From CAYVQU01 sp964453155 (GTDB lineage Bacteria; Chloroflexota; Anaerolineae; Anaerolineales; UBA11858), in assembly GCA_964453155.1 (NCBI GenBank), contig CAYVQU010000184.1, positions 1-9,973 of the forward strand: 9,973 nt of DNA, given 5' to 3'. A model generated the notes under the pieces. It was given only the letters and a program-made list of their open reading frames with translations, ran no database searches and was not told where the DNA came from. Below, one piece after another: positions 1-7,051 of this stretch. The translations under genes were made by a program, and so were the position numbers. How positions within the stretch are numbered: the first letter of the stretch is position 1; every line of letters starts with the position of its first letter.

Positions 1-20
1 CATTTATTGTTTAAAAGAAA

Positions 21-93
21 TTTACCGCAGAGCACACCGAGAGCGCAGAGTTTCTTATGTTTCTCCGCGTTCTCAGCGCTCTCTGCGGTTAGA
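21..93. repeat. Intergenic hairpin repeat, copy 1
   Basis: This imperfect inverted repeat lies just after the MFS gene. The outer arms ACCGCAGAG (24-32) and CTCTGCGGT (81-89) pair perfectly. The inner part is built from short GCAGAG/CTCTGCG-like units separated by an A/T-rich centre. Copy 2 at 8084-8156 shares the same design and the same core words. It may act as a transcript end or mRNA-stabilising hairpin for the transporter gene, or it may simply be a dispersed repeat. Positions 1-20 show nothing else. Confidence 0.6.
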
Positions 94-97
94 TTAG

Positions 98-1435
98 TTA
101 TCCAACCAACGCCTCACGCCGGGCGGCCATTGCATCTTTCAGGGTCTGCGAATCCCGGGCGTAGGGTTTGTAGATCAGGGTGATGTAGGCGGTGTTGACC
201 AGCATCAGGACCACCAGGACCACGAAGAATACTGGTTTCAGACCGTAGGTTTCTCCCAACTGCCCGGCAGCAACGTTGTAAATGGCCCAGGCGATAGCTT
301 CGACCACTGAAACGAACAGGGCAAAAGCCGTGCCGCGCAGCTCGGGTCGGACGACGGCAGCCACAATCGGGCGGTTGACACCCATATTGGCGGAGCCGAA
401 GAAGCCCATGAAGAAAAAGATGATCCCGTAAATGGCGATGTTGGGATAGACGAGTTGGGTCCCAAAGAAGGCCAGGATGGCGTACATCAATTGGATGAAC
501 TGGATGGCGCCAATCCGCCCAAATTTGGGGAAGCGACGGTTAGCCCAGTCGCCCACAAATCCAAAAGCGAACATCCCGGTCAGAACGCCGATCATGAGAG
601 GCATCATCATCAGGTTGGCCGTTTGGAGGTCAATTCCCAGGGCATCGTGCATGTAGATCACGCCCATTGAGAGCATCAGCAGATGCCCGCTCAGCAAGCG
701 TTGGCCCAACATCAGGGCAAAGGTTCGCACCTGCAGTAATTCTTTGACCTCGGCCCACTTGATCAGGCCATATTCTTCCTGACGGACCTGTTCGGCTTCC
801 AGACTCATGTCGGCCGCACCGCGGCCAGGGTCGTCCAAGAAAAGCCAGATGAGCAGGCCGCTGACAGCACTCAGAAAACCCGCGGCGTAGAACCCGTAGC
901 GCCAACCGCTGTCCATTCCAGCCAACCAGGCGTTGACGCCCATCATCGGGATCATCACCATCCCGGAAACACCGAACACAATGCTGACGGCCTTGCCGCG
1001 CTCTTCATCGTCGAAGAGATCCATGAGTAATTCTTGCATCAGCGGCATGCTGGCGGAGGCCCCAATCAGAGAGATGGTCACAAAAATGAAGAGATGAACG
1101 ACGGACTGCGACAGCCCGATAGCAATGGCCCACATACCCCAGACCCCGGTGGCAAATATCAAAACATTTTTGCGGTTAAACTTACGGCCCACGCTGGCCC
1201 AAAACGGTCCAAAGAAAACGGCCATAATTTTGGGCAAGGCCGTCATCCACCCTAGAACGCCCAATGCCATCCCCAATTGCTCCCGGATGAGGGGGAACAT
1301 GGCAGTAATGAAGGAAGTCCCTTCATTATTATCAAGCAGGGAGGCAAATACGAGCGAAAACGCGCTCTTCCAACGGCCCTTGATCTTGGGCTTCCCCTGG
1401 GGAACTTCGTTTTGAACTGCTGCTTCTACTGACAT
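98..1435 (-). CDS. MFS transporter
   Basis: This is a 445-residue inner-membrane protein of the major facilitator superfamily. About twelve hydrophobic segments follow a polar N-terminus of about 25 residues. A charged loop after helix 2 carries a motif-A-like GPFWASVGRKFNRKNVL (residues 76-92). The DDEERGKAVSIVFG stretch (142-155) is typical of the loop leading into helix 5. A hydrophilic central loop (about 201-235) separates the two six-helix halves. The start is supported by AAGGAG a few bases upstream of ATG. The gene lies 87 nt downstream of the GH20 hexosaminidase on the same strand, so uptake or export of an amino sugar or glycoconjugate fragment is plausible. Substrate specificity cannot be read from the sequence. 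Membership of the superfamily is certain; the role is not. Confidence 0.9.
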   Translation of the reverse strand: MSVEAAVQNEVPQGKPKIKGRWKSAFSLVFASLLDNNEGTSFITAMFPLIREQLGMALGVLGWMTALPKIMAVFFGPFWASVGRKFNRKNVLIFATGVWGMWAIAIGLSQSVVHLFIFVTISLIGASASMPLMQELLMDLFDDEERGKAVSIVFGVSGMVMIPMMGVNAWLAGMDSGWRYGFYAAGFLSAVSGLLIWLFLDDPGRGAADMSLEAEQVRQEEYGLIKWAEVKELLQVRTFALMLGQRLLSGHLLMLSMGVIYMHDALGIDLQTANLMMMPLMIGVLTGMFAFGFVGDWANRRFPKFGRIGAIQFIQLMYAILAFFGTQLVYPNIAIYGIIFFFMGFFGSANMGVNRPIVAAVVRPELRGTAFALFVSVVEAIAWAIYNVAAGQLGETYGLKPVFFVVLVVLMLVNTAYITLIYKPYARDSQTLKDAMAARREALVG

Positions 1436-1451
1436 TTTTTACTCCTTACTA

Positions 1452-1499
1452 AATCAATGCCGGTTTGAATTACAAATCTTTTATTTGCGGGCATTGATT
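1452..1499. promoter_or_regulatory. 10-bp dyad between hexosaminidase and MFS genes
   Basis: AATCAATGCC (1452-1461) and GGCATTGATT (1490-1499) are perfect inverted copies separated by a 28-nt A/T-rich loop. The dyad lies directly upstream of the ribosome binding site of the MFS gene. It may be an operator or a leader hairpin that sets expression of the transporter relative to the hexosaminidase. No T-run typical of an intrinsic terminator follows it on the minus strand. Confidence 0.4.
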
Positions 1500-1522
1500 G
1501 GGTGACCTTTGTGAGCGTTGAC

Positions 1523-3064
1523 TCACTTGAAAATATTGGTTATATGCCCGATGATTTGCCAGAATGCTTGCCACCGATTGGGATCAACCGAATGTAGGGA
1601 GGCGTACCCAACCTGGTAATGATCTAGTAATCGACAGAAAGTAGCCAAGCGAGTTTTGAAGTCGGCGTAGTCTTTTTCCTGGGGATCAGACCAGGCTAGT
1701 TCGGCAACCGCACTCAAGCGGGGGAAAACCTGATAATCAATTCGGGCCTGGTCGCGGACGAATTCTGTCCATAGTGGGGCTTCGATGCCTAGGATATTGC
1801 CGGCGTTTTCTGGGTGGATGCCTTTCAGAATTGGATCAAAGCGAAAGGTTTTCCGCAGCGGGGTCATGCCATAGGGGTAATCTAAATAGGTGTGGAAGAA
1901 CTCGGAAACAACGGTTTGCCGACCACTATTGATCGCTTGAACCATCCGTTTGGCACCGCCGCGTTCCATCCAAAACTGAACAACCACATCTGGATCCAAT
2001 TGTTCTGAATATAAGCTCTCATTCCAGGTTTGGACTCGCTTCCCTTTCTCCCGCAAGTATTTCACCATCCGATTGGTGAAATAACCTTGCAGTCCCTCTT
2101 CATCTTCCAGCCCGGCATTTTTAATTTTGGCCTGGCAATCGGGACATGCCTTCCAGCGTTTCTTGGGGGCTTCATCCCCGCCCAAATGAATTACGGACCC
2201 AGGGAACAGATCGATAATTTCATCCAGCACCTGCTCCAAAAATTCATATGTGCTTTCTTTTCCAGCACAGGCGATATCTTTATGGATACCAAACCGGGTT
2301 GCGACGGGGTTTTCTTCCCCGGTGCAGCCCAAATGGGGATAGGCGGCAATTGCTGAACGAATATGCCCGGGCATATCGATTTCGGGGATGACCATGATGT
2401 AACGCTCAGCCGCATATCTGACCACCTCACGAACATCCTCTTGGGTATAAAATCCGCCATGCGGGGTCTTGTTTTTGCCCGTAGCAGAACGCCAGGCACC
2501 GATCTCGGTTAACCGCGGGAACGCCTCGATTTCAATTCGCCAACCCTGGTCTTCGGTCAGATGCCAGTGGAAGATATTAAGTTTGTGCAAAGCGGCCAGG
2601 TCGATCAAGCGCATGACTTCATCTTTCCCAAAGAAATGCCGGCCGACATCGAACATAAAACCCCGGTAGCGGTATTGAGGCTGGTCCTCGATCTCAAGTG
2701 CAGGAATTCTGCACTGATCCCCTTGAGCTGCTTGGTGAATGATTTGCTTTAGGGTTTGGATGGCATAAAAAAGCCCTGGTTCTTGATAGGCATTGAGCTG
2801 GATGTGATCTTGCGAAACAGTGATCTGATACCCTCCATCTTCAAGGTGAGTCAAATTTTTGTCGATGAATATCGATATAGCTGCTTCGTCTGGATTTTGG
2901 GTTTCAGCCAAGCGATAAGCAAGGGCCTCGGCAATAAAAGCATTCAAGCTCTCAGCCAGATGTTTGCAATCTGCCTGAGACGAAATCTTCTGTTCCGAGG
3001 TGAGAGCAAAAATTTCGCCATTTTCAATCTGGGTAATTTGAGTTGGTTTTGGGATGATATGCAC
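1523..3064 (-). CDS. GH20 beta-N-acetylhexosaminidase
   Basis: This 513-residue glycoside hydrolase of family 20 would release terminal N-acetylhexosamine (GlcNAc or GalNAc) by substrate-assisted catalysis. An N-terminal GH20b-like alpha/beta domain occupies about residues 1-125. The TIM barrel begins at YRYRGFMFDVGRHFF (131-145) and continues with FHWHLTEDQGWRIEI (165-179) and EIDMPGH (228-234). The catalytic motif HLGGDEAP (293-300) supplies the Asp297-Glu298 pair. WNES (347-350) and APLWTE (429-434) complete the active-site signature. No signal peptide is visible, so it probably acts in the cytoplasm on imported oligosaccharides. The start is GTG, with AGGA about 7 nt upstream that overlaps the end of the PadR gene, so the two genes are probably translationally coupled. 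The stop is TGA, which matters for interpreting the in-frame TGA codons elsewhere in this window. Confidence 0.93.
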   Translation of the reverse strand: MHIIPKPTQITQIENGEIFALTSEQKISSQADCKHLAESLNAFIAEALAYRLAETQNPDEAAISIFIDKNLTHLEDGGYQITVSQDHIQLNAYQEPGLFYAIQTLKQIIHQAAQGDQCRIPALEIEDQPQYRYRGFMFDVGRHFFGKDEVMRLIDLAALHKLNIFHWHLTEDQGWRIEIEAFPRLTEIGAWRSATGKNKTPHGGFYTQEDVREVVRYAAERYIMVIPEIDMPGHIRSAIAAYPHLGCTGEENPVATRFGIHKDIACAGKESTYEFLEQVLDEIIDLFPGSVIHLGGDEAPKKRWKACPDCQAKIKNAGLEDEEGLQGYFTNRMVKYLREKGKRVQTWNESLYSEQLDPDVVVQFWMERGGAKRMVQAINSGRQTVVSEFFHTYLDYPYGMTPLRKTFRFDPILKGIHPENAGNILGIEAPLWTEFVRDQARIDYQVFPRLSAVAELAWSDPQEKDYADFKTRLATFCRLLDHYQVGYASLHSVDPNRWQAFWQIIGHITNIFK

Positions 3065-3067
3065 GGA

Positions 3068-3637
3068 TTATTCCTGTTCTTCAATTTGTTGGCTAAAAAA
3101 TTCCAGGGCTTCTTCCAGCATTCGTACAAAATTATCGATATCACGGGCGCCAAAGCTATGCAGCATGTCATAGACTTCTTGGGCATAGGCTACCTGATCC
3201 TCAGATAAATTCTCCGAATGGATCGTTCTATCCCTGGGGCGGAAAGTAGCGATTTGTTCTCGGCGAAAATCCAGTTCGGCCTGGATTTGGTCAACAATGA
3301 TCTGGGGTTCGATCAGAAAAGCAAACATGATCCGATAGGTGATCTCACTTTCCCGAAAGCGAAAGGGAAGCTCAATCGGACTCTGCAAGTAGTCCATGAA
3401 TACCTTCTGCCCCGCCGCAGTGTTGTGATAAATCTTGATGTCGGGTTTGCCTGTTCGCACTTCTTCTTCAAAAATCACCCAGCCATTATCGACCATGCGC
3501 TTGAGCGTATTATAGATTTGACTAAGCGGTGCCCGCTTGCGGCCAAAGCGCCCCTCAGTATCGAGATACTTCTTGATGTCATATCCCGTCATGGGGTTGA
3601 TGGTCAAAATGCCGAGAATAAAATGTTCTAGTTTCAT
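3068..3637 (-). CDS. PadR family transcriptional regulator
   Basis: This 189-residue protein has an N-terminal winged helix typical of PadR: MKLEHFILGILTINPMTGYDI (1-21), then LSQIYNTLKRMVDNGWV (38-54) and the wing EEEVRTGKPDIKIYHNTAAGQ (57-77). The C-terminal part (about 95-189) is helical and heptad-like, which suits the dimerisation domain of PadR subfamily-1/Vir-type members. It ends 3 nt before the GTG of the hexosaminidase gene, so it heads that operon and is the likely repressor of it. AGG lies about 8 nt upstream of the ATG. A long palindrome at 3663-3704, directly upstream, is the obvious candidate operator. The inducer is unknown. Confidence 0.9.
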   Translation of the reverse strand: MKLEHFILGILTINPMTGYDIKKYLDTEGRFGRKRAPLSQIYNTLKRMVDNGWVIFEEEVRTGKPDIKIYHNTAAGQKVFMDYLQSPIELPFRFRESEITYRIMFAFLIEPQIIVDQIQAELDFRREQIATFRPRDRTIHSENLSEDQVAYAQEVYDMLHSFGARDIDNFVRMLEEALEFFSQQIEEQE

Positions 3638-3662
3638 AGTGGTACCTGTTTGAATTGACTGT

Positions 3663-3704
3663 ATATATACATACTATATATAAATATATATAGTATGTAT
3701 ATAT
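3663..3704. promoter_or_regulatory. Perfect 42-nt palindrome, putative PadR operator
   Basis: Two 20-nt arms (3663-3682 and 3685-3704) are exact reverse complements around a central AA. The arms contain ACATACT and AGTATGT blocks within alternating A/T. It ends 26 bp upstream of the PadR start codon, where a promoter would be expected, and A/T-rich -10-like hexamers lie inside it. Dyads with ATGT/ACAT-type half-sites are known for PadR regulators. Autoregulation and control of the hexosaminidase operon are therefore inferred. It could also form a cruciform. Confidence 0.6.
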
Positions 3705-3750
3705 GTATAAAGTCACATTAACGATATGACAAGTCGCAATCCCATTTCTA

Positions 3751-3779
3751 TTGACACAAAAAAATATCTGGACTAGAAT
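3751..3779 (+). promoter_or_regulatory. Sigma70-type promoter of the tetR-rdhA unit
   Basis: TTGACA (3751-3756, perfect -35) and TAGAAT (3774-3779, one mismatch from consensus -10) are separated by exactly 17 nt. The predicted transcript start near 3786 falls inside the dyad at 3781-3800, so a bound TetR-type protein would block initiation. Confidence 0.75.
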
Positions 3780-3780
3780 T

Positions 3781-3800
3781 TACCTAACTAACATTAGGTA
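3781..3800. promoter_or_regulatory. Putative TetR operator
   Basis: TACCTAA (3781-3787) and TTAGGTA (3794-3800) form a perfect 7-bp inverted repeat with a 6-nt centre. Overlapping repeated units (CTAACTAAC and AGGTAGGT) extend the symmetry. It sits immediately after the -10 box and before the ribosome binding site of the TetR gene, a typical place for an autoregulatory site. Confidence 0.6.
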
Positions 3801-3807
3801 GGTATTC

Positions 3808-4374
3808 ATGTCCCAGGACAATTTACGAGAAACGATTTTGGCTAACGCCGCTGAATTATTCAGCCAGCAGGGCTATGCCGGGACTTCGTTAAAACAAATC
3901 GCGACCCAATCAGGTTGCAAAGCCCCTTCCCTATATTATTTTTTCGAGGGTGGAAAACTGGAGATTCTGCACGAAGTTGTCAAGCGGCTGTTTGCCAATA
4001 TTCCAGTTGGAATTGACAAAGTTGAAGCCACCGATTTATGTGATTTCCTGGAAAAGTTTGGGAATTACTTTGCGATTGAAGTGCCAAAATTACTCCAAAA
4101 GAGCGAGTGGGTGCATATGGAATTTGCTCAGCTCAGCCTGGAAGATCGGCAGTTAATTAACTCGCAGGATGCCATGCTCTACGAGGCGATCTCGGCCCAA
4201 CTGGAAAAATTTATCGCCGCCGAGAAAGTTGAGACCGTAGCCTGGATGATTTTATGTGCCTATTTTGGGTACGGCAATTTCACCTTCATGCGCGGCTTCC
4301 CCGTTATGGGGGGCGATACCCAGCAATTCACCCACAATCTCAGCGCCATGATCTGCGCCTGGGTTGATAAATAA
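3808..4374 (+). CDS. TetR/AcrR family transcriptional regulator
   Basis: This 188-residue protein has an N-terminal TetR DNA-binding domain: LRETILANAAELFSQQGYAG (6-25), then TSLKQIATQSGCKAPSLYYFF (26-46) as helix-turn-helix, and the following helix EILHEVVKRLF (52-62). The C-terminal two thirds is a helical ligand-binding domain without a specific family signature. AGGTAGG lies about 8 nt upstream of the ATG. It is the first gene after the promoter and dyad at 3751-3800 and is followed 122 nt later by the rdhA-type gene on the same strand. It probably controls itself and rdhAB in response to a halogenated or other hydrophobic compound. Regulation of rdh genes by TetR-type proteins is less common than by MarR, Crp/Fnr (CprK) or two-component systems. 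Confidence 0.88.
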   Translation: MSQDNLRETILANAAELFSQQGYAGTSLKQIATQSGCKAPSLYYFFEGGKLEILHEVVKRLFANIPVGIDKVEATDLCDFLEKFGNYFAIEVPKLLQKSEWVHMEFAQLSLEDRQLINSQDAMLYEAISAQLEKFIAAEKVETVAWMILCAYFGYGNFTFMRGFPVMGGDTQQFTHNLSAMICAWVDK

Positions 4375-4376
4375 AA

Positions 4377-4455
4377 AAACAAGCCGCACACAAAGACGCA
4401 AAGGCGCCAAGTTTTTTGTAAATGCTAAGCGGCTTTGCGCCTTGGCGTGAGAATT
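4377..4455. repeat. Intergenic hairpin repeat between tetR and rdhA
   Basis: AAGCCGC (4381-4387) pairs with GCGGCTT (4429-4435). Around these arms are GACGCAAAGGCGCCAAG-like and CTTTGCGCCTTGGCG words that repeat with a period near 9 nt. From memory, repeats of this GCAAAG/CTTTGCG type are common between genes in environmental bacteria. It fills most of the 122-nt gap and might attenuate transcription into rdhA. No clear separate promoter for rdhA was found in 4375-4496. Confidence 0.5.
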
Positions 4456-4496
4456 TCTAATCATCGCATGCAAACGTTCTATCGAAAGAGGTTGTT

Positions 4497-6170
4497 ATGT
4501 CCGAAAGAAAAATATCCCGAAGAGATTTTCTCAAATTAGGGGGGCTGGCCGCCGTCTCACTGCCGACCATCAACAAAGTCGGGAAAATGGGCGAGTACGA
4601 TTTACTCGAATCCCCTGAGGCCTATGGCGGTTTTTTGGTGCGCAACCTCAAAGGTGATGAACCAGCTATCGAGGTAGATGACTCATTTTATGAACGCTTC
4701 GATTCAAAGAACGTCATTTTCAGCCGCAACGTTTGGGATGAGGATTATATTGCCCGCGTCAATGCCGTTGAAAAAGTCTTCGAACCCGGTGATCCCGGTT
4801 ATGATCGCATTGATGTCGCACTGGCAGACGGCGCAGTTTTTTGTGGCATCTATAACGGCACCAACTCTCCTATGACCGGTCTCCATGCGGGTTTGATCTC
4901 TTTGGAGAAGGCCTTGACGAAGCCGGGGATTTCATATGATGGACCCTGGGATCACAGCCAATATACCCCCGAACAAGTTTCCGACATTGTCAAGAAAGCC
5001 GGCTTATTTTTAGGCGCTTCCCTGGTTGGGATCGCCCCGTTTAACGAGCGTTGGATCTACAGCGGCTACTATGACATCATGGCTGGCGGTGCCGCCCCAA
5101 TCGAGATCACCAAAGTCGAGATACCCAAATTGCCGGAAGGTCAGGTTTCTATCGGAGAAGCCGGGGAAATGATCAAAGCTGAAATGGAAAAGTTGGAGGG
5201 CAAAGAGATCAAGGCCATCATCATCGATGTACTGCAGAATACCGATCCCGCTGAATTGCCAGCCAGCGCGCCTCCCGTTGGGATGGTGAAAGCACTACCC
5301 GCTTCGCAGTTCAAACAAAATGTGAGCAAGTTTACCAGCATGCCAGCCTCCATCTTGCGCCTCATGGCAGAAAAACTGGGGATGGATTTTGTGATTGCTG
5401 ACATCGATTTGGGTGAATCGGCCACACCCCGTTATTTGGAAGATGGCACCCTGGCGATCCCTGAAACCATGCAGACTGTCATCGTTTTGGCCTTCGAAAT
5501 GGATTATGACTCCATCGAATCGGCACCTACCATTCAGGGTGATATCGCCACGATGGATGGCTACTCCAAAATGGCGATTACGGCCGGTTCGCTGGCCCAG
5601 TTTATCCGCAGTTTGGGGTATAACGCCATTCCCTGCTGTAACAACACTGGCGTAAGCGTGCCCCAGGCCATTGAAGCCGGCCTCGGCGAGGGCGGACGAA
5701 ATGGGATGCTGATCACGCCAAAATACGGCCCGCGGGTGCGCTTGTCCAAGGTAATCACTGACCTACCAATGGCTCCTGATAAACCCATCCGGTTTGGGGT
5801 CAAAGAGTTTTGTGAAGTCTGTAAGAAATGTGCCGAACATTGCCCCTCGCAGGCCATTCCCTACGGGGGTCAAACGATGGAAGCGAGCACCATCAGCACC
5901 AACACGGGTGTGATGAAATGGTCGGTAAACGCCGAAGAGTGTTATTTCGGCTGGACGGCCAATGCCAGTGGTTGTACGATGTGCATCAAGACCTGCCCCT
6001 TTAATAAACCGGATAGCTGGCTCCACGATGCCACCCGCATCCTGATCGGTGCAAAATCAGGTTCTATCGACAATTTTTTAGTCAAACTCGATGATGCCTC
6101 CGGTTTTGGCAAACCTGAACCAGCCGATAAGTTCTGGCAAAGTGACCGGTTTATTCATATCAAGGATTGA
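4497..6170 (+). CDS. rdhA: Reductive dehalogenase catalytic subunit homologue
   Basis: This 557-residue corrinoid/iron-sulfur protein is predicted to be exported by Tat and to take part in reductive removal of halogen. The Tat motif SRRDFLK (7-13) is perfect and is followed by a short hydrophobic stretch to about residue 25. Family landmarks are RWIYS (185-189), VIVLAFEMDYD (328-338), DGYSKMA (354-360), CNNTG (381-385), AGLGEGGRNGMLITPKYGPRVRL (394-416) and FGVKEFC (433-439). Two C-terminal [4Fe-4S] sites follow: CEVCKKCAEHCP (439-450) and Cys482 with CTMCIKTCP (493-501). By spacing, Tyr356, Asn382 and Arg415 match the Tyr246, Asn272 and Arg305 recalled for PceA. The region between RWIYS and VIVLAFEMDYD (about 140 residues) seems longer than usual. 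The stop is TGA. AGAGG lies about 5 nt upstream of the ATG. The rdhB-type gene follows. The real substrate is unknown. Confidence 0.92.
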   Translation: MSERKISRRDFLKLGGLAAVSLPTINKVGKMGEYDLLESPEAYGGFLVRNLKGDEPAIEVDDSFYERFDSKNVIFSRNVWDEDYIARVNAVEKVFEPGDPGYDRIDVALADGAVFCGIYNGTNSPMTGLHAGLISLEKALTKPGISYDGPWDHSQYTPEQVSDIVKKAGLFLGASLVGIAPFNERWIYSGYYDIMAGGAAPIEITKVEIPKLPEGQVSIGEAGEMIKAEMEKLEGKEIKAIIIDVLQNTDPAELPASAPPVGMVKALPASQFKQNVSKFTSMPASILRLMAEKLGMDFVIADIDLGESATPRYLEDGTLAIPETMQTVIVLAFEMDYDSIESAPTIQGDIATMDGYSKMAITAGSLAQFIRSLGYNAIPCCNNTGVSVPQAIEAGLGEGGRNGMLITPKYGPRVRLSKVITDLPMAPDKPIRFGVKEFCEVCKKCAEHCPSQAIPYGGQTMEASTISTNTGVMKWSVNAEECYFGWTANASGCTMCIKTCPFNKPDSWLHDATRILIGAKSGSIDNFLVKLDDASGFGKPEPADKFWQSDRFIHIKD

Positions 6171-6178
6171 GGGTAAGG

Positions 6179-6231
6179 GGTTGTGAGTTGTGGGTACAAG
6201 GCCCGCAACCCGCCACCCATAACTCACAACC
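6179..6231. repeat. 17-bp inverted repeat between rdhA and rdhB
   Basis: The arms 6179-6195 and 6215-6231 (GGTTGTGAGTTGTGGGT and its near-perfect complement) pair over 17 positions with one G-U, around a 19-nt loop. It lies 8 nt after the rdhA stop and ends just before the rdhB ribosome binding site. No T-run follows, so it is more likely an mRNA-processing or stabilising hairpin, or a dispersed repeat, than a full terminator. Confidence 0.6.
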
Positions 6232-6249
6232 TAATTGGAGGCTACTAAC

Positions 6250-6516
6250 ATGATTATTCATTTACTCGTCGGCGCATTCGCAATGGCCTGCATCTTCATA
6301 CTGGCAAACTTCGCCCAAAAAAATGAAGTAACTCTCAAATGGTGGCACTGGATGTTGACAGTTTTAGGAGTGCTATACGCGGTCTTTGTCTTGGAGTTAA
6401 TCTATGGATTTTTGGCAGAAGGTGCGGGACAGGCCGCTCTGGTGATGGGTTTGATCACAGGGATCATTGCAATTGTATGGGGGGTGTTGTTAAAGCGATT
6501 TGTGTTCGTGAAATAA
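6250..6516 (+). CDS. rdhB: Reductive dehalogenase membrane anchor
   Basis: This 88-residue protein has three predicted membrane helices (about 3-20, 33-52 and 61-81) and a short basic C-terminus (LKRFVFVK). Size, helix number, the amphipathic KWWHWMLTVLG segment and the FLAEGAGQAA loop (54-63) before helix 3 fit RdhB proteins, which anchor the exported RdhA at the outer face of the cytoplasmic membrane. ATG at 6250 is chosen because TTGGAGG (6235-6241) is its ribosome binding site. A TTG at 6235 lies inside that site and is not a credible start. In RdhB proteins I recall an EGE-like (ExE) motif in this loop. Here it reads E57-G58-A59, so the second Glu is absent. It pairs with the rdhA-type gene 79 nt upstream. 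Confidence 0.82.
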   Translation: MIIHLLVGAFAMACIFILANFAQKNEVTLKWWHWMLTVLGVLYAVFVLELIYGFLAEGAGQAALVMGLITGIIAIVWGVLLKRFVFVK

Positions 6517-6532
6517 TTTCCCCGATGATATT

Positions 6533-6563
6533 AAAAGAGACGGTTTATGGGCCGTCTCTTTTT
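6533..6563 (+). terminator. Intrinsic terminator after rdhB
   Basis: AAAAGAGACGG (6533-6543) and CCGTCTCTTTT (6552-6562) form a perfect 11-bp stem with an 8-nt loop, ending in a T-run. It ends the tetR-rdhAB unit. The A-run on the left arm lets it work on the minus strand too, where the membrane protein gene ending at 6602 converges. Confidence 0.88.
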
Positions 6564-6601
6564 GATTTGTCTAATTTCCCTCAGCGAAAACAGATTTCCC
6601 A

Positions 6602-7018
6602 TTACCTATTTAAGCGTTTCCGAATCATCGGATGTAAATAATACCCCAGCAACGCGCTAACTATGGCAAATTGGATGGGCATAAATCCCACGGCCCCTTG
6701 GATGAGATAAATGATGGTGATGAGTAGAATCCCTAACGCGGCTCCCCAAAAAGTTCCCCACCAGGATTTTTTCGCCTCGAAAGATTTCTTGCGCAGTTTT
6801 GCTGCCAACCAACCGACCAACCACACCCCCAATGCAGCCGCAACTACGAACGATAGAAATTGCAGCGGTGTATTCCACCAGGGGTTGACGTTATCGGGCC
6901 CCACTAACCCTAGCGCGTTCACCAGGGAACCTAACCCCATCATTGCGCCCCCAAAGATCAAAACATACCCCCCAATGAATTGAAAAATAACTGTCAGAAT
7001 GCCCAGAATGACTTTCAT
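6602..7018 (-). CDS. Small integral membrane protein of unknown function
   Basis: This 138-residue protein is not recognised as a named family. It has about four hydrophobic segments: 3-24 with GGYVLIFGGAMMGLGS following, about 51-73 (PLQFLSFVVAAALGVWLVGWLAA), 90-108 (FWGAALGILLITIIYLIQG) and 112-127. A basic, charged loop lies between (KLRKKSFEAKKS, 74-85) and the C-terminus is basic (RKRLNR). The start has AGGAG about 6 nt upstream. It is last in the minus-strand cluster with the two UGA-containing genes, separated from the AhpD-like gene by 89 nt containing a small dyad, so it could be a separate transcript. It converges on rdhB across the terminator at 6533-6563. Confidence 0.78.
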   Translation of the reverse strand: MKVILGILTVIFQFIGGYVLIFGGAMMGLGSLVNALGLVGPDNVNPWWNTPLQFLSFVVAAALGVWLVGWLAAKLRKKSFEAKKSWWGTFWGAALGILLITIIYLIQGAVGFMPIQFAIVSALLGYYLHPMIRKRLNR

Positions 7019-7051
7019 AAAAACACTCCTGTTTACAAACTTTTTAGATCA

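Noticed and set aside
21..93. CRISPR array made from the GCAGAG-type repeats
   Set aside because: There are no regularly spaced identical repeats with unique spacers. Each locus is a single imperfect hairpin.
1511..1526. GTGAG/CTCAC dyad at the end of the hexosaminidase gene as a terminator
   Set aside because: The stem is only 5 bp and no T-run follows in the direction of transcription.
2756..3208. Plus-strand open frame opposite the hexosaminidase and PadR genes
   Set aside because: It overlaps two firmly identified genes on the other strand and its translation has no recognisable domain.
3218..3631. Plus-strand open frame opposite the PadR gene
   Set aside because: It is antisense to a well-recognised regulator, has no ribosome binding site and no family-like sequence.
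6235..6249. TTG at 6235 as the rdhB start
   Set aside because: The TTG is part of the TTGGAGG ribosome binding site for ATG at 6250.
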